Positions 1 through 10,247 of a stretch of DNA of 64,000 nucleotides are shown here, piece after piece; position 1 is the stretch's first letter, and each line of letters begins with the position of its first letter. Under the pieces are notes generated by a model. That model saw nothing but the letters and a program-made list of their open reading frames with translations, did no database searches and was not told the origin of the DNA. Source of the stretch: Mesorhizobium sp. M3A.F.Ca.ET.080.04.2.1 (GTDB lineage: Bacteria; Pseudomonadota; Alphaproteobacteria; Rhizobiales; Rhizobiaceae); contig NZ_CP034451.1 of assembly GCF_003952525.1 (NCBI RefSeq), forward strand, positions 1,054,001 through 1,118,000. The letters are read 5' to 3'. Made by a program: the position numbers and the translations under genes.

Positions 1-66
1 TCTCCTAGGTCGACAGTCCGGTCGCGCTCTGGCATTGCTCCCACAGCCATGCGGAAAGGGGACGCC

Positions 67-660
67 ATGAAAACCATCACAATCGGCATGACGCTCGCCA
101 TGCTAAGCCTTGCCGGCGCTGCGCAAGCCGCCGACTGCGTCGATGCAAAGTCGGCGAAGGCGGGTTTCGTGCTCGAAAAGCCCGGCATCCGCAGCGAGTT
201 CCGGCCGGCGCCTGGCGGCATGGTGGCGGTCGCCAACAACTATCAGTCGCAGTCGCCGCAGACGCAGTACCTCTATGCCGGTCTGATCGAGGTGTTTCGC
301 GACAGCGACACCGGAAGGCTGTCGATGATCCCGCTCGGCGACATCAAGAAGCTGTTTCCGCTGAAGGCCGGCGCCAAGAGCAAGACGCAGTTCGTGCGGC
401 TGTCGACGAAGAAGACGCCGAAGGGCACCGAGACGCTGGCGCTCGCCGTGAAGGGCAAGGAAAGCTACAAGCTTGGCGATTGCAAATACACCGTGCTTGC
501 GGTGAGCGAGACGATCACCGGCGATTCCGGAGCGGTGATCGACACCTTTACCGCACTCTATTCGCCCGACCTGCAGGCAGTGCTGGCGCGGCGCTATGAC
601 GAAGGCACCAGCGCTCAGAGCCAGGTGGGGTTCGAGACGATCAAGCCGCTGAAGGAGTGA
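67..660 (+). CDS. Secreted protein of unknown function
   Basis: A 197-residue protein that I do not recognise. The first ~21 residues form a classical Sec signal peptide (MKTITIG, hydrophobic stretch, cleavage after AQA), so it should be periplasmic. Two cysteines, one just after the cleavage site (ADCVD) and one near residue 140 (LGDCKY), could form a disulfide. The start at 67 is chosen over an in-frame ATG at 49 because the AAAGGGGA ribosome site lies at the right distance and because it places the signal peptide at the N terminus. The gene converges on the hydrolase at 747; its own upstream context is mostly outside the window. Confidence 0.75.
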   Translation: MKTITIGMTLAMLSLAGAAQAADCVDAKSAKAGFVLEKPGIRSEFRPAPGGMVAVANNYQSQSPQTQYLYAGLIEVFRDSDTGRLSMIPLGDIKKLFPLKAGAKSKTQFVRLSTKKTPKGTETLALAVKGKESYKLGDCKYTVLAVSETITGDSGAVIDTFTALYSPDLQAVLARRYDEGTSAQSQVGFETIKPLKE

Positions 661-746
661 GGCTCAACCTGGGTCGGTATCGAACCCGCCTTCCCCGCCG
701 GCCTGACATGCGCCTGCCGTCCATGGCCCGATCGCTGTCGAGGTCG

Positions 747-1589
747 TCACGCCTCCGCATTCTGCAACGCCCCGGCGATCGCGCTGGCAATAAGAGCCGG
801 GTCCTCCCAGTGCGGGTTATGACCGCAATCCTGCGCCCAAATAAGACGTGAACCTGCCAGTGCCACTGCCAGCGCCTGTTGGTGCGTCTCGCTAAAAAGC
901 GGATCGCAGGCGCCGGCAATGATCAGCGTCGGAGCACGTACGGCCCGGGCTGCCATGGTCAAATCGGTCCGGCGGATTTCTTCGAGAATGGCGCGCCAGC
1001 GCGCCGCCGGCATCGCCGAGGCGTCGTCGGCTAGCCTGCTGAGGAAGGCCGTCGGCACGCCGGGGCGGCAGGCATGCCACCAGTCGTAGAACGGATCGGC
1101 CGACGAGATCGGATCTCGCAGCGCCGCGACGCCAGCGACGAGGGCATGGTCCGGCGCGAAATCGGGCTTCAAAGTCCCGGCCATTACAACCAGCCGGCCG
1201 ACCAGTTCCGAATGATGCGCTGCCAGCGCGATCGACACCATGGCCCCCAGCGAGTGGCCGACAACGATCGGCCGATCCAGCCGCAGGTCGCGGATCAGTC
1301 CGGCAATGTCCTCGGCGAAATCGGCGACGCCGCAGCCGTCGCCGGCCTGCGAGGCGCCATGGCCGCGCAAGTCAGGAATGACCAACCGGCGCCCGGAGAG
1401 ATGCGACGCCAGCAACGAGAAGCTGCGGCTGGTATCGGTGAAGCCGTGGATGAGCAGCAGCGGCGGCTCCGAACCGGCGACCTCGACATAAGCGAGGTCG
1501 AGACCGCCGGCATCGGCGATCTGCTTGCGGGCGGCCCAGGCGCCCTGCTCGGCCTCCTGCTCCTCCAGGTCCAAAGGCGCCGGGCTCAC
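747..1589 (-). CDS. Alpha/beta hydrolase
   Basis: A 280-residue alpha/beta-hydrolase-fold enzyme. Visible are the oxyanion HGF motif near residue 48, the nucleophile elbow GHSLGAM (Ser near 113), an acid in GACDPLF (Asp near 229) and the His of DCGHNPHWED (near 257), a complete catalytic triad of the hydrolase/esterase family. The substrate cannot be read from sequence. The chosen start is a GTG at 1589 whose bases overlap the stop of the choline-binding protein gene as GTGA, so the two are translationally coupled; a longer frame starting at 1658 would run deep into that gene. Co-transcription with a choline/betaine-type binding protein suggests, as inference only, a hydrolase acting on a choline ester or related compound. 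Confidence 0.85.
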   Translation of the reverse strand: MSPAPLDLEEQEAEQGAWAARKQIADAGGLDLAYVEVAGSEPPLLLIHGFTDTSRSFSLLASHLSGRRLVIPDLRGHGASQAGDGCGVADFAEDIAGLIRDLRLDRPIVVGHSLGAMVSIALAAHHSELVGRLVVMAGTLKPDFAPDHALVAGVAALRDPISSADPFYDWWHACRPGVPTAFLSRLADDASAMPAARWRAILEEIRRTDLTMAARAVRAPTLIIAGACDPLFSETHQQALAVALAGSRLIWAQDCGHNPHWEDPALIASAIAGALQNAEA

Positions 1590-2524
1590 AGTCCGAGCTT
1601 CTCCTTGACCGAGGCAAGACCGGGCTTGCCGTCGAAGGTGGTGACGTCTGCGAGCCACGCATCGAGGCGATCCTTGTGCAAGGTGATCGACTTCAACGCC
1701 CCCTCCTCCGGTTTCATCCCCTCATTGATGAGGTAGCCCATGCCGACATTTTCCATGTCGATGTCGAAGACCAGGTTCTTCAGGAACTGGGCGACGTTCG
1801 GGCATTCCTGCAGGTAGCCCTTGCGCACCTGAGTGGTCACCGTCGCGGCACCGAAATTCGGGCCGAAGAACTTGTCGCCACCGGTCAGGTATTTGAAGTC
1901 ATACATGGTGTTCATCGGATGCGGCGCCCAGCCCTGGAAAACGATGAACTGCTTCTCCTTGATCTCGTAGCCGACCTCCGACAGCATGCCGGCTTCGCTG
2001 GACTCGACCACATGCCAGCCGTCGAGGCCAAATTGCGGATCGGCGATGGCGTCCATCATCAGTTGATTGGAACCGGGCTCGATGCCGTACATCTTCTTGC
2101 CGAACTTGTCGGCGAACTTGTGCAGGTCGGATAGGTCCTTGACTCCGGCGTCCCAGACATAGGTCGGCACGGCGAAAGTGTATTTGGCACCGACCAGGTT
2201 GACGCGCACATTCTCGATTGAACCGTCCTTCTTGTAAGGCTCGTAGTAGGTGACCATCGCCGGATCCCAGTAGCCGAGGAACAGATCCAGGTCTTTGTTC
2301 TTCATGCCTTCGTAGATGACGTTGATGCCGAGCACCTCGCTCTGCGGCTCGTAGCCGAGAGCCTGGAGCAGCACCTTTGCCACGCCCGTGGTGAAGGCAA
2401 GATCATTCCAGCCGGGCTCCGCCATGCGAACTATCTTGCAGCCCTCGACCTCGGCGGCCCCGGCCGTTTGGGGCGCCAGCATTAGCGCCGTGGCACAGAT
2501 GCCATTCGCAAGCATGCGCAACAT
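1586..2524 (-). CDS. choX: Choline/glycine-betaine ABC transporter substrate-binding protein (ChoX-like)
   Basis: A 312-residue periplasmic binding protein of the OpuAC/ProX type. It has a signal peptide ending at TAGAAE, then the ChoX-like opening CKIVRMAEPGWND and aromatic-rich segments (LFLGYWDPAM, FQGWAPHPMN) of the kind that build the aromatic cage for quaternary amines. Rhizobial ChoX normally sits with choW and choV; here no permease or ATPase gene follows. Instead the next gene is a hydrolase overlapping by four bases. The divergent neighbour is a BetI-type repressor and the shared spacer carries paired TTGACC/GGTCAA-like operators, so choline control is likely. The family is clear; choline rather than betaine is inferred from similarity and context. 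Confidence 0.85.
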   Translation of the reverse strand: MLRMLANGICATALMLAPQTAGAAEVEGCKIVRMAEPGWNDLAFTTGVAKVLLQALGYEPQSEVLGINVIYEGMKNKDLDLFLGYWDPAMVTYYEPYKKDGSIENVRVNLVGAKYTFAVPTYVWDAGVKDLSDLHKFADKFGKKMYGIEPGSNQLMMDAIADPQFGLDGWHVVESSEAGMLSEVGYEIKEKQFIVFQGWAPHPMNTMYDFKYLTGGDKFFGPNFGAATVTTQVRKGYLQECPNVAQFLKNLVFDIDMENVGMGYLINEGMKPEEGALKSITLHKDRLDAWLADVTTFDGKPGLASVKEKLGL

Positions 2525-2570
2525 TCCGTTCTCCTCTCTTTGATCGCTTTTTGATCTTTGATCGCTTTTT

Positions 2571-2605
2571 TGACCTTTCGGTCATTATATTGTCCGATCG
2601 GTCAA
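2571..2605. promoter_or_regulatory. Probable BetI/TetR operators between choX and betI
   Basis: Two adjacent palindromes, TGACCTTTCGGTCA at 2571-2584 and TTGTCCGATCGGTCAA at 2590-2605, lie in the divergent spacer, close to both starts. The half-site TTGACC resembles the TTGA half-sites of BetI operators. Just upstream (2541-2566) the motif TTGATCGCTTTT occurs twice in tandem. The repressor assignment is inference. Confidence 0.6.
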
Positions 2606-2635
2606 TCATTGATCTGAGCGGGCGAAGATGTCAAC

Positions 2636-3277
2636 ATGGATTCGCATGCATGGATCGGCCCGGTGAAACTCACACGTCTCAGCGACATACGCCGCAAGGA
2701 GTTGCGGCAAGCGGCTTTCGCCGTTCTGGAGCGGGAAGGCATCGCCGGCGCGACGCTGGAAAAGGTAGCTGCGCAGGCCGGCGCCTCGAAAGGCATCGTG
2801 CTGCACTATTTCCGCAACAAGCAGGAGCTGTTCGAGCACGCGATGCGCGAGGCCAATGCCGTGCTGTGCAACGCCGTGGTGGCGCGCCTCAAGCGGGCGC
2901 GAACGCCGATGGAGCGGCTGGACGCGGTGATCGAGGGTAATTTCGAGGAGCACCTGTTCCTGCCGCCGCTCTGCCATGCCTGGCTGTCGCTCTGCGCCGA
3001 GGTGCCGCGAGACGAGAAGCTGGCGCGCATCCAGAAGGTCATCCACGCGCGTATGCGCTCAAATCTGCTGTCCGGCCTGCGCGGCCTCGCCTCGCCCGAA
3101 CTGGCTGACGAGATCGTGCTCGGCGTCACAGCACTGATCGACGGGCTGTGGCTCAGACTGGGCCTGCGGCCGGGCAGCGTCACGCGCGATCAGGCCGTTC
3201 GCCAGGTCAAGGATTTCGTCGCGGGTCGTCTTACCATACTACAGCCCGCGTCGGTCGGCCTGGCCACTGCCGGATAA
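2636..3277 (+). CDS. betI: TetR-family repressor, BetI-like
   Basis: A 213-residue TetR regulator. The N-terminal helix-turn-helix lies at about residues 18-64 (RRKELRQAAF to KGIVLHYFRNKQEL), followed by an all-helical ligand domain with the BetI-like segment LPPLCHAWLSLCAEVP and LIDGLWLRLGL. In E. coli and rhizobia BetI represses choline-to-betaine genes and is released by choline. It is divergent from the choline-binding protein gene and faces paired palindromic operators, which supports autoregulation and control of choX. ATG at 2636 is used although its ribosome site is weak; a GTG at 2663 would remove nine residues before the conserved domain. Confidence 0.82.
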   Translation: MDSHAWIGPVKLTRLSDIRRKELRQAAFAVLEREGIAGATLEKVAAQAGASKGIVLHYFRNKQELFEHAMREANAVLCNAVVARLKRARTPMERLDAVIEGNFEEHLFLPPLCHAWLSLCAEVPRDEKLARIQKVIHARMRSNLLSGLRGLASPELADEIVLGVTALIDGLWLRLGLRPGSVTRDQAVRQVKDFVAGRLTILQPASVGLATAG

Positions 3278-3626
3278 AGTTCATACCCGGCGATAGGTGT
3301 CGCGCATTCCCACCTCATCGAGGATCCACGGATCGAAGCGCCGGCACAACGCACTCACATTCGCGGCGCCAGCTATAGACGCACAAACTCTTTCCTTCTC
3401 GTCTCATCGCGCTTCTGTCCTCGAATGGCATCCGGAAACCCGCAAGACCGTTCGCGATGTCCTCGCACAACTGTTCGCCATGTCCCCAGTCCAAACACCT
3501 CTCTGTGGGAGAAGGAAGCGGCGCCCCCCTTCAACCGATTCGCATCATCGCCGCCCGCAATCTCCGCTTGATGCCCTTTGTGCAACGCGATACGCCCTTG
3601 CGCAGATCACAGACCGGAGACCTCCC
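3278..3626. other. Intergenic region upstream of fumC
   Basis: About 350 bp between the repressor and fumC. A frame runs through it in phase with fumC from 3297, but its composition is not protein-like and the conserved fumarase sequence starts only at 3627. I see no clear promoter, repeat or hairpin. Confidence 0.5.
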
Positions 3627-5024
3627 GTGAGCGCTGAAAAGACCAGAACCGAAACCGACACATTCGGTCCAATCGAGGTCGCGGCCGATCGTTACTGGGG
3701 CGCGCAGGCGCAGCGTTCGCTGGGCAACTTCCGGATCGGTTGGGAAAAGCAGCCGGCTTCAATCGTTCGCGCGCTCGGCATCGTCAAGCGCGCGGCGGCG
3801 GAGGTGAACATGGAACTGAAGCGGCTCGACCCGGAGATCGGCAATGCGATCGTCGAAGCGGCTCAGGAAGTCATCGACGGCAAACTCGACGATCACTTCC
3901 CGCTGGTGGTCTGGCAGACAGGCTCGGGCACGCAATCCAACATGAACGCCAACGAGGTGATCTCAAACCGGGCGATCGAGATGCTCGGCGGCGTCATGGG
4001 CTCGAAGAAGCCGGTGCATCCGAACGACCACGTCAATATGAGCCAGTCGTCGAACGATACCTATCCGACGGCCATGCACATCGCCTGCGCCGAGCGGGTG
4101 GCGCATCACCTGATCCCGGCGCTGCACCATTTGCACAAGGCGCTCGACGCCAAAGCCCGCGCCTTCAACCACATCATCAAGATCGGTCGCACCCACACGC
4201 AGGACGCCACGCCGCTCACTCTGGGCCAGGAATTCTCCGGTTATGCCGCGCAGGTCGCCTCCTCGATCAAGCGCATCGAGCTGACGCTGCCCGGCCTGCA
4301 GGAGCTGGCGCAGGGCGGCACCGCGGTCGGCACCGGCCTAAACGCGCCGGTCGGCTTTGCGGAAAAGGTGGCGGACCGGATCGCCGCCCTCACCGGCCTG
4401 TCGTTCGTCACTGCGCCGAACAAGTTCGAGGCGCTCGCGGCCCACGATTCCATGGTGTTCTCGCACGGCGCGATCAACGCGGCGGCTGCAGCGCTGTTCA
4501 AGATCGCCAACGACATCCGCCTGCTCGGCTCCGGGCCGCGCTCGGGCCTCGGCGAGCTCTCGCTGCCGGAAAACGAGCCGGGCTCCTCGATCATGCCGGG
4601 CAAGGTCAACCCGACCCAGTGCGAGGCGCTGACGCAGGTGTGCGTGCAGGTGTTCGGCAACAACGCCGCGCTCGCCTTCGCCGGCAGCCAGGGTCATTTC
4701 GAGCTGAATGTCTACAACCCGCTGATGGCCTACAACTTTCTGCAGTCGGTGCAGCTGCTTGCCGACGCCTCGGTCTCCTTCACCGACAATTGCGTCGTCG
4801 GCATCGAGGCGCGTGAAGACAACATCAAGGCGGCGCTCGAGCGCTCATTGATGCTGGTGACGGCGCTTGCGCCGACGATCGGCTACGACAATGCCGCCAA
4901 GATCGCCAAGACGGCGCACAAGAACGGCACCACGCTGCGTGAGGAAGCTTTGGCCACCGGACTGGTCAGCGAGGCCGACTACGACCGGCTGGTGCGGCCT
5001 GAAGACATGACGCATCCGGGATAA
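3627..5024 (+). CDS. fumC: Fumarate hydratase, class II
   Basis: A 465-residue class II (oxygen-stable, iron-free) fumarase that interconverts fumarate and malate in the citric acid cycle in the cytosol. Conserved blocks are visible in order: [18 protein letters not shown] near the N terminus, [14 protein letters not shown] (substrate site), [29 protein letters not shown] with the catalytic His, and the signature loop [13 protein letters not shown]. Length is normal for the family. The start is the GTG at 3627, preceded by GGAGA at six bases; the in-frame upstream extension has no family similarity. It is flanked by an intergenic palindrome on the right and appears monocistronic. Confidence 0.96.
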   Translation: MSAEKTRTETDTFGPIEVAADRYWGAQAQRSLGNFRIGWEKQPASIVRALGIVKRAAAEVNMELKRLDPEIGNAIVEAAQEVIDGKLDDHFPLVVWQTGSGTQSNMNANEVISNRAIEMLGGVMGSKKPVHPNDHVNMSQSSNDTYPTAMHIACAERVAHHLIPALHHLHKALDAKARAFNHIIKIGRTHTQDATPLTLGQEFSGYAAQVASSIKRIELTLPGLQELAQGGTAVGTGLNAPVGFAEKVADRIAALTGLSFVTAPNKFEALAAHDSMVFSHGAINAAAAALFKIANDIRLLGSGPRSGLGELSLPENEPGSSIMPGKVNPTQCEALTQVCVQVFGNNAALAFAGSQGHFELNVYNPLMAYNFLQSVQLLADASVSFTDNCVVGIEAREDNIKAALERSLMLVTALAPTIGYDNAAKIAKTAHKNGTTLREEALATGLVSEADYDRLVRPEDMTHPG

Positions 5025-5048
5025 CGACGCGGCACAAACGCGAGGCTG

Positions 5049-5137
5049 TGGCTTCGTCATCGCAGGGCGAAGCAGCCGCGAAGCGGCGTTGCGAAGACCC
5101 TGGGATCCTCTTGCTTCGCCCGTGGATGACGAAGCGA
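5049..5137. repeat. Extragenic palindrome, family A copy 1
   Basis: The left arm at 5051-5074 (GCTTCGTCATC then GGGCGAAGCA) is an inverted copy of the right arm at 5112-5135 (TGCTTCGCCC then GATGACGAAGC). A second member with the same CTTCGTCATC/GATGACGA ends lies at 12576-12751. It sits between fumC and a DoxX gene and can fold into a long hairpin. Confidence 0.8.
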
Positions 5138-5314
5138 GATTTTTGCCCAGCACAATTTGCTCCTGCCGCCGAGTCGCACGACATGAATTTCGCGTCAGTT
5201 GCGTGACCGCGAGTACACAAAATCTGTGAACAATGTGTCGCCACATAGCCATCTTTGGTGAACAGTCTCCATCGTCTATCTGACTGGGGCATTCAACCCG
5301 TTCGGAGACCCGCC

Positions 5315-5737
5315 ATGTCCATCAACACTTCCGCCGCTACCGCCGGCACAACGTCCAACAGTTCGACCACGATCCTGCTCGGCCGCATGCTGCTCGCCGT
5401 CATCTTCCTGCTTTCAGGCTTCGGCAAGCTGACCGCCATTTCCGGCACCGCCGCATATTTCGGCGGCCTCGGCCTGCCCTTGCCGACCGTGACCGCCGTT
5501 GTGGTGGGCCTGATCGAACTGCTCGGCGGCCTTGCCATTCTCGTCGGTTTCCAGACGCGGGCGGCTGCCTGGCTGCTCGCCATCTTCACCATCGCCACGG
5601 GACTGGTCGCTCACACCGGCTGGGCCGACCAGATGCAGATGATCCAGTTCCTCAAGAACCTGGCCATCACCGGCGGCTTCATCCTGCTCGCCTCCTCGGG
5701 CGCCGGCGCCTACTCGATCGACGCCAAGCGCGGCTGA
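5315..5737 (+). CDS. DoxX-family membrane protein
   Basis: A 140-residue inner-membrane protein of the DoxX family with four predicted transmembrane helices (around residues 22-40, 60-78, 85-103, 112-130 by hydrophobicity). The family hallmarks FLLSGFGKL, GLPLPT, ELLGGLAILVGFQTR and KNLAITGGFILLA are present. DoxX proteins have been linked to redox and thiol stress; the precise role here is unknown. ATG 5315 follows GGAGA; an in-frame upstream ATG at 5255 lacks a ribosome site. It is followed by a strong terminator and then by a second DoxX gene of the same size, so the pair looks like a tandem duplication. Confidence 0.85.
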   Translation: MSINTSAATAGTTSNSSTTILLGRMLLAVIFLLSGFGKLTAISGTAAYFGGLGLPLPTVTAVVVGLIELLGGLAILVGFQTRAAAWLLAIFTIATGLVAHTGWADQMQMIQFLKNLAITGGFILLASSGAGAYSIDAKRG

Positions 5738-5765
5738 ACTACTCTCCCAAGGCTAAAGACGACAG

Positions 5766-5801
5766 CGCGGCGCGGAATTTTCCGCGCCGCTTTTTCGTTT
5801 T
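5766..5801 (+). terminator. Rho-independent terminator after first doxX
   Basis: An 11-bp perfect stem GCGGCGCGGAA/TTCCGCGCCGC with a two-base spacer, followed by TTTTTCGTTTT. It separates the two DoxX genes into different transcription units. Confidence 0.85.
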
Positions 5802-5863
5802 CTAGTTGCAGGCGTAAACTGCAATAAGCGCCGGTGTGAGTCGCGGCCGGCAAGGAGGTGCTC

Positions 5864-6286
5864 ATGACCCGTAACGCACTGCTTCTTGTCTCGCGCCTTC
5901 TGCTTGCCGCGCTGTTCGTGCCGTCGGGGTTCCAGGCGCTGGCCAACATCGCCGGCACGACCAGCTATTTCGCCGGGCTCGGTCTGCCGCTGCCGACTTT
6001 GGCCGCCTGGGGCACCGGCCTGTTCGAACTCATCGCCGGATTGCTGATCCTGGTCGGCTTTCAGACGCGGATCGTGGCGCTGCTGCTTGCTGCCTTCTGT
6101 GTGATGGCCGGTTTCATCGGCCACTATGGGCAGGGCGCCGACGATGCGACGCTCGCGTTCATGCACCAGCAGATGCTGATGAAGGACATCGCCATTGCGG
6201 GCGGTTTCCTGGCGCTGGCCATGGCCGGCGCCGGCGCATGGTCGGCCGATGGACGTGGCGCCGGGATCGACGCGCAACTGACCTGA
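5864..6286 (+). CDS. DoxX-family membrane protein
   Basis: A 140-residue membrane protein clearly related to the gene at 5315: it shares the order VPSGFQAL, TTSYFAGLGLPLPT, GLFELIAGLLILVGFQTR and KDIAIAGGFLALA, and has four predicted transmembrane helices. The ATG at 5864 is preferred over a GTG at 5858 because the AAGGAGG site at 5852-5858 is then at optimal spacing. It has its own leader after the terminator of the first copy. Function within the DoxX family is not determined. Confidence 0.85.
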   Translation: MTRNALLLVSRLLLAALFVPSGFQALANIAGTTSYFAGLGLPLPTLAAWGTGLFELIAGLLILVGFQTRIVALLLAAFCVMAGFIGHYGQGADDATLAFMHQQMLMKDIAIAGGFLALAMAGAGAWSADGRGAGIDAQLT

Positions 6287-6307
6287 CCCGGACCCGACCG
6301 AAACGCG

Positions 6308-7843
6308 CTATTTGACCGAAACGCTTGGCCCGCCCTCGACCGCCAGCACGAGGCGCCGGTTGGTGATGCGCGCCAGTTGCGCCAGCCGGCCAGCCGGGCG
6401 CTCGCCATAAAGGTCCGCGAGCCCAGGCGGCAGGACCAGCGCCAGCGCGCCGTTGGGGCGGTTTTCCCACTTCAGCCTCGGCATGACGCCCGGCATCGCC
6501 GCCGTCAGCAGGTAGACGACGCGCATCATCGCCGCCAGCACACGCGCGCGTTCCAGATAGCGCGGGGGCGCCAGCGCCTTGATCTCGGGCGCGACCCCCT
6601 CGTTGAAGATGCCGTCATGGCGATAGGCATTGGTGAGCGCCAGATAGGCGCGGCCGGGATGGTCGACGCCAATGAAGGAGGCATGCGCGATGATGTTGAG
6701 CGACTGCCTGCCCCGATATTCGGGATGCGCGCGCCAGCCAATGTCGGCGAGCAGGCAGGCGGCCTCGCGGTAGCGCGCTTCGTCTTCGGTCTCGTCGATG
6801 CCGAATGCCTTGAAAGCCTTGCCGGTCCATTCGACCAGATCATGCGCATGGTGAACCGAGCGCGAGCGCAGCAAGGCAAGCTCCTCCGCCGCCGAGATCA
6901 GCGGATCGGCCTTCTGCTCTGCCTGGTCGAGCAGCGAGTAGAGAAAACCCTCGCGCACGCCGAGCGCCGAGACGACGATCTTCGACGGCTGCATCACCGC
7001 CATGATCTCCTGCAGCACAACCGCGCCGTAAGGCAGCAGCGAGCGGCGGTTCTTGGACACGCCCTCGATGCCCTTCACCTTTTCGACCTCGCCCTTGGCC
7101 ACCTGCTTCAGGAAGCTCTGGGCGCTATCGGCACCGATCTCGTAATGGTGCATCACGCCGAGCGGATAGTTGGTCATCTCCATGTGCAGCCGAGCAAGGT
7201 TTCGCCAGGTCCCGCCGACGGCGTAGAAGACCCTGCCCTGCCCGCTTTTGAGAAGCTTCGCCCGCGCCAACTCCTGGCGCGCGATCTTCTGGGCCTGAAC
7301 AAGCGAGTTCTTCGCCATGTCCAGCAGGCGCAGGCCGCCGAGCGGCAGCGTGATGCCGTCGCCGATCGCCTCGCCGTTGATGTCGATCAGTTCCAGGCTG
7401 CCGCCGCCGAGGTCGCCGGCAATGCCGCTGGCCGGGTGGAAGCCGCAGATGATGCCGAGAGCCGAATAGTAGGCCTCCTGGCGCCCGCTGAGCACGCGGA
7501 TCTCTGTCTTCAGCACATCCTCGGCCCGGTGGATGAAGTCCGGGCCGTTGATCGCCTCGCGCGCGGCCGCCGTCGCCAGCACGTAGATGTGCTCGGCACC
7601 GGCCTGTTCGGAGAGCGCGCGAAAGCGGCGGAACTCCTCCATCGAACGCGTCACCGCCTCGGGATCGAGCTGACCGGTGGAAACGATGCCGCGGCCGAGA
7701 CCGGCCAGCATCTTTTCATTGAACAATATGGTCGGCGAGCGCGCCAGCCCCTCATAGACGACGAGGCGGATCGAGTTCGATCCGATGTCGATGATGGACA
7801 GCGGCCGCCGGTCCTGGAGCCGGCCTTGGGAAGCTGAAATCAC
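6308..7843 (-). CDS. ppx: Exopolyphosphatase / guanosine pentaphosphatase family
   Basis: A 511-residue Ppx/GppA-family phosphatase that releases phosphate from polyphosphate chains (GppA members act on pppGpp). The actin-like ATPase-fold motifs are visible: phosphate-1 loop [16 protein letters not shown] near the N terminus, [18 protein letters not shown], and the phosphate-2 glycine loop [11 protein letters not shown] near residue 145; the C-terminal half carries the HD-like helical domain. It starts with a GTG at 7843 that overlaps the ppk stop as GTGA, so synthesis of the phosphatase is coupled to that of the kinase. Because of the ppk partner I favour exopolyphosphatase over GppA. Confidence 0.92.
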   Translation of the reverse strand: MISASQGRLQDRRPLSIIDIGSNSIRLVVYEGLARSPTILFNEKMLAGLGRGIVSTGQLDPEAVTRSMEEFRRFRALSEQAGAEHIYVLATAAAREAINGPDFIHRAEDVLKTEIRVLSGRQEAYYSALGIICGFHPASGIAGDLGGGSLELIDINGEAIGDGITLPLGGLRLLDMAKNSLVQAQKIARQELARAKLLKSGQGRVFYAVGGTWRNLARLHMEMTNYPLGVMHHYEIGADSAQSFLKQVAKGEVEKVKGIEGVSKNRRSLLPYGAVVLQEIMAVMQPSKIVVSALGVREGFLYSLLDQAEQKADPLISAAEELALLRSRSVHHAHDLVEWTGKAFKAFGIDETEDEARYREAACLLADIGWRAHPEYRGRQSLNIIAHASFIGVDHPGRAYLALTNAYRHDGIFNEGVAPEIKALAPPRYLERARVLAAMMRVVYLLTAAMPGVMPRLKWENRPNGALALVLPPGLADLYGERPAGRLAQLARITNRRLVLAVEGGPSVSVK

Positions 7844-10035
7844 GCCGCGCCGTTCTTTTTGCGGCGCTTGAACTGGGCAATGCGCTTGGGCGCATGCGAC
7901 TTCAGCGCATCGCCCCGTCCGGACAGGCTCGGATTGGTCATGAAATATTCCTGCGCGTTGAACGGCTCCTCGCCCTCTTCCAGCATGACGCGCCGGGAGG
8001 TCCCGTCAGCCAATACGTCGAAACTTTGCTGGTTGTCCATGACGTTGCCGAGCATGATCTGGCCAAGCACCTGTTCATGCACAGTTGGATTGGTGATCGG
8101 CACCAGGGTCTCGACGCGGCGGTCGAGGTTGCGCGGCATCATGTCGGCCGAGGAGATGTAGACGATCGCCTCGTCCGACGGCAGGCCGTGGCCGTTGCCG
8201 AAACAGAAGATGCGGCTGTGCTCTAGAAAGCGGCCGACGATCGACTTCACCCTGATGTTCTCGGACAGGCCCGGCACCTGCGGGCGCAGGCAGCAGATGC
8301 CGCGCACGACGAGGTCGACCTCGACGCCGGCGCGGCTGGCGTCATAAAGCGCGTCGATGACGATGGGGTCGACGAGCGCGTTCATCTTCATCCAGATGCG
8401 GGCTGGCCTGCCTTCCTGGGCATGGACTACTTCTTCCGCGATATGTTTCAGGATGCGCGTGCGCAGCGTGAAGGGCGACACGGCAAGCCGCATCTCCTCC
8501 GCGGGTTCGGCGTAGCCGGTGATGAAGTTGAAGAGCTGGGCGACGTCGCGCGCGATCGTAGCGTCGGTCGTGAAGAAGGACAGGTCGGTATAGATGCGGG
8601 CGGTAACCGGATGGTAGTTGCCGGTGCCCAGGTGCACGTAGTTGCGCAGCCTGCCGTCCTCGCGACGCACGATCAGCGACATCTTGGCGTGGGTCTTCAA
8701 TTCCAGGAAGCCGAACACGACCTGAACGCCGGCCCGCTCGAGGTCGCGCGCCCAGCGGATGTTGGCCTCCTCGTCGAACCGCGCCTTGAGCTCGACAAGT
8801 GCCGTCACCGACTTGCCTGCCTCGGCAGCATCGACCAGCGCACGCACGATCGGACTGTCGTTGGAAGTGCGGTACAGTGTCTGCTTGATCGCCACCACTT
8901 CCGGGTCGGCCGCCGCCTGGCGCAGGAACTGCACGACGACGTCGAAGGATTCGTAGGGGTGATGGACGATGATGTCCTTCTCGCGGATGGCGGCGAAGCA
9001 ATCGCCGCCATGCTCGCGGATGCGCTCCGGAAAGCGCGGATTGTAAGGGGTGAATTTGAGGTCGTCGCGCGGAACGGCGACGATCTCGGAAATCTGGCTG
9101 AGCGCCAGCGGACCGGTCAGCACGCTGATGCGGTTCGACGAGACGCCGAGCTCACCGGCGACGAATTCGCGCAGTTCGGACGGCATGGCCACATCGAATT
9201 CGATGCGGATGACGGAACCGCGCCGGCGGCGCTTCAGCGCCGTCTCGAACAGGCGCACCAGATCCTCCGACTCCTCTTCCACCTCGATATCGCTGTCGCG
9301 GATGATGCGGAACGTGCCGGAGCCCTTGACTTCGTAGCCGGGGAACAGCTTGCCGATGTAGAGGCCGACCGCCTCCTCGAGCGGGATGAAGCGGACGTGA
9401 TGCTTGCGGTCGGGCAGACGGATGAAGCGCTTCAGCGCCACCGGCAGGCGCAGCAGCGCGCTCATTTGCTCGCCATTCTTGCGATGGCGCAGTTGCAGAG
9501 CCATCGAGAAGCCGAGATTGGGAATGAACGGGAACGGGTGCGCCGGGTCGATCGACAGCGGCGTCAGCACCGGGAACACCTGGTCCTGGAAATGCTCCTC
9601 CAGCCAGGCCTTCTCGTCCTTGCTGAGACCGTCGCGGGTGATGCTTTCGATGCCCTCCTTGTTGAGCAAATCCATCAGCGTCGACAGGCTTTTCTGCTGG
9701 TCCTCCTGCAGGCGCTCGACCTCGCGCAGCAACTGCTCGAGCTGCTGTTCGGGGGTGCGGCCATCCGGGCTCTTGAGCGCGATGCCCTCGCGCACCTGGC
9801 CGGCGAGGCCGGCGACACGCACCATGAAGAACTCGTCGAGATTGGCGGCCGAGATGGACAGGAAGCGCACGCGCTCGAGCAGCGGATGATGCGCGTTCAG
9901 CGATTCCTCGAGCACGCGGCGGTTGAACTGCAGCCAGGAAAATTCGCGGTTGACGAAACGGTCGGGATTGCCCCCCTCCGGGCTCGCCGCCTCGATGGTG
10001 ATGAACTCGCTCTGTACCGGCTTCAGTTCGTTCAT
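7840..10035 (-). CDS. ppk: Polyphosphate kinase 1
   Basis: A 731-residue PPK1 that reversibly polymerises the gamma-phosphate of ATP into inorganic polyphosphate. The N domain ([18 protein letters not shown]) begins near residue 25, the head domain follows, and the two catalytic domains contain the phospho-accepting His in [14 protein letters not shown] and the second essential His in [13 protein letters not shown], with [11 protein letters not shown] between. Start 10035 is chosen because AGAGGAA precedes it and the extra 17 residues of the longer frame are not conserved. It is the first gene of a two-gene ppk-ppx operon, pairing synthesis and degradation of the polymer; such operons usually respond to phosphate supply, but I saw no clear Pho box. 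Confidence 0.95.
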   Translation of the reverse strand: MNELKPVQSEFITIEAASPEGGNPDRFVNREFSWLQFNRRVLEESLNAHHPLLERVRFLSISAANLDEFFMVRVAGLAGQVREGIALKSPDGRTPEQQLEQLLREVERLQEDQQKSLSTLMDLLNKEGIESITRDGLSKDEKAWLEEHFQDQVFPVLTPLSIDPAHPFPFIPNLGFSMALQLRHRKNGEQMSALLRLPVALKRFIRLPDRKHHVRFIPLEEAVGLYIGKLFPGYEVKGSGTFRIIRDSDIEVEEESEDLVRLFETALKRRRRGSVIRIEFDVAMPSELREFVAGELGVSSNRISVLTGPLALSQISEIVAVPRDDLKFTPYNPRFPERIREHGGDCFAAIREKDIIVHHPYESFDVVVQFLRQAAADPEVVAIKQTLYRTSNDSPIVRALVDAAEAGKSVTALVELKARFDEEANIRWARDLERAGVQVVFGFLELKTHAKMSLIVRREDGRLRNYVHLGTGNYHPVTARIYTDLSFFTTDATIARDVAQLFNFITGYAEPAEEMRLAVSPFTLRTRILKHIAEEVVHAQEGRPARIWMKMNALVDPIVIDALYDASRAGVEVDLVVRGICCLRPQVPGLSENIRVKSIVGRFLEHSRIFCFGNGHGLPSDEAIVYISSADMMPRNLDRRVETLVPITNPTVHEQVLGQIMLGNVMDNQQSFDVLADGTSRRVMLEEGEEPFNAQEYFMTNPSLSGRGDALKSHAPKRIAQFKRRKKNGAA

Positions 10036-10247
10036 GGTTCCTCTTGCCCTGCCTTGGCTGCCTTGGCCGCATTTCCGCCACGCCAAGCGCTTCCGCTTGG
10101 CTGCAAACTCGTCAGGCCGGTTAACCGGCTCAACTTATCCTCTGACAGGGTTTTACGACAGTTTCATTTCATCGATCTTGCAAACTGGCGGGTTATGATC
10201 CAGATGCAAGCGGGCCGAAAATCAAGCCGAACCTATTGGAGACGACG

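Noticed and set aside
3297..3626. In-frame N-terminal extension of fumC by 110 codons
   Set aside because: No fumarase similarity, poor composition, and a good GTG start with GGAGA at 3627.
6377..7837. Long plus-strand frame of 486 codons opposite ppx
   Set aside because: Rich in Arg, His and Gln in the manner of a GC-rich antisense shadow; ppx motifs on the minus strand are clear.
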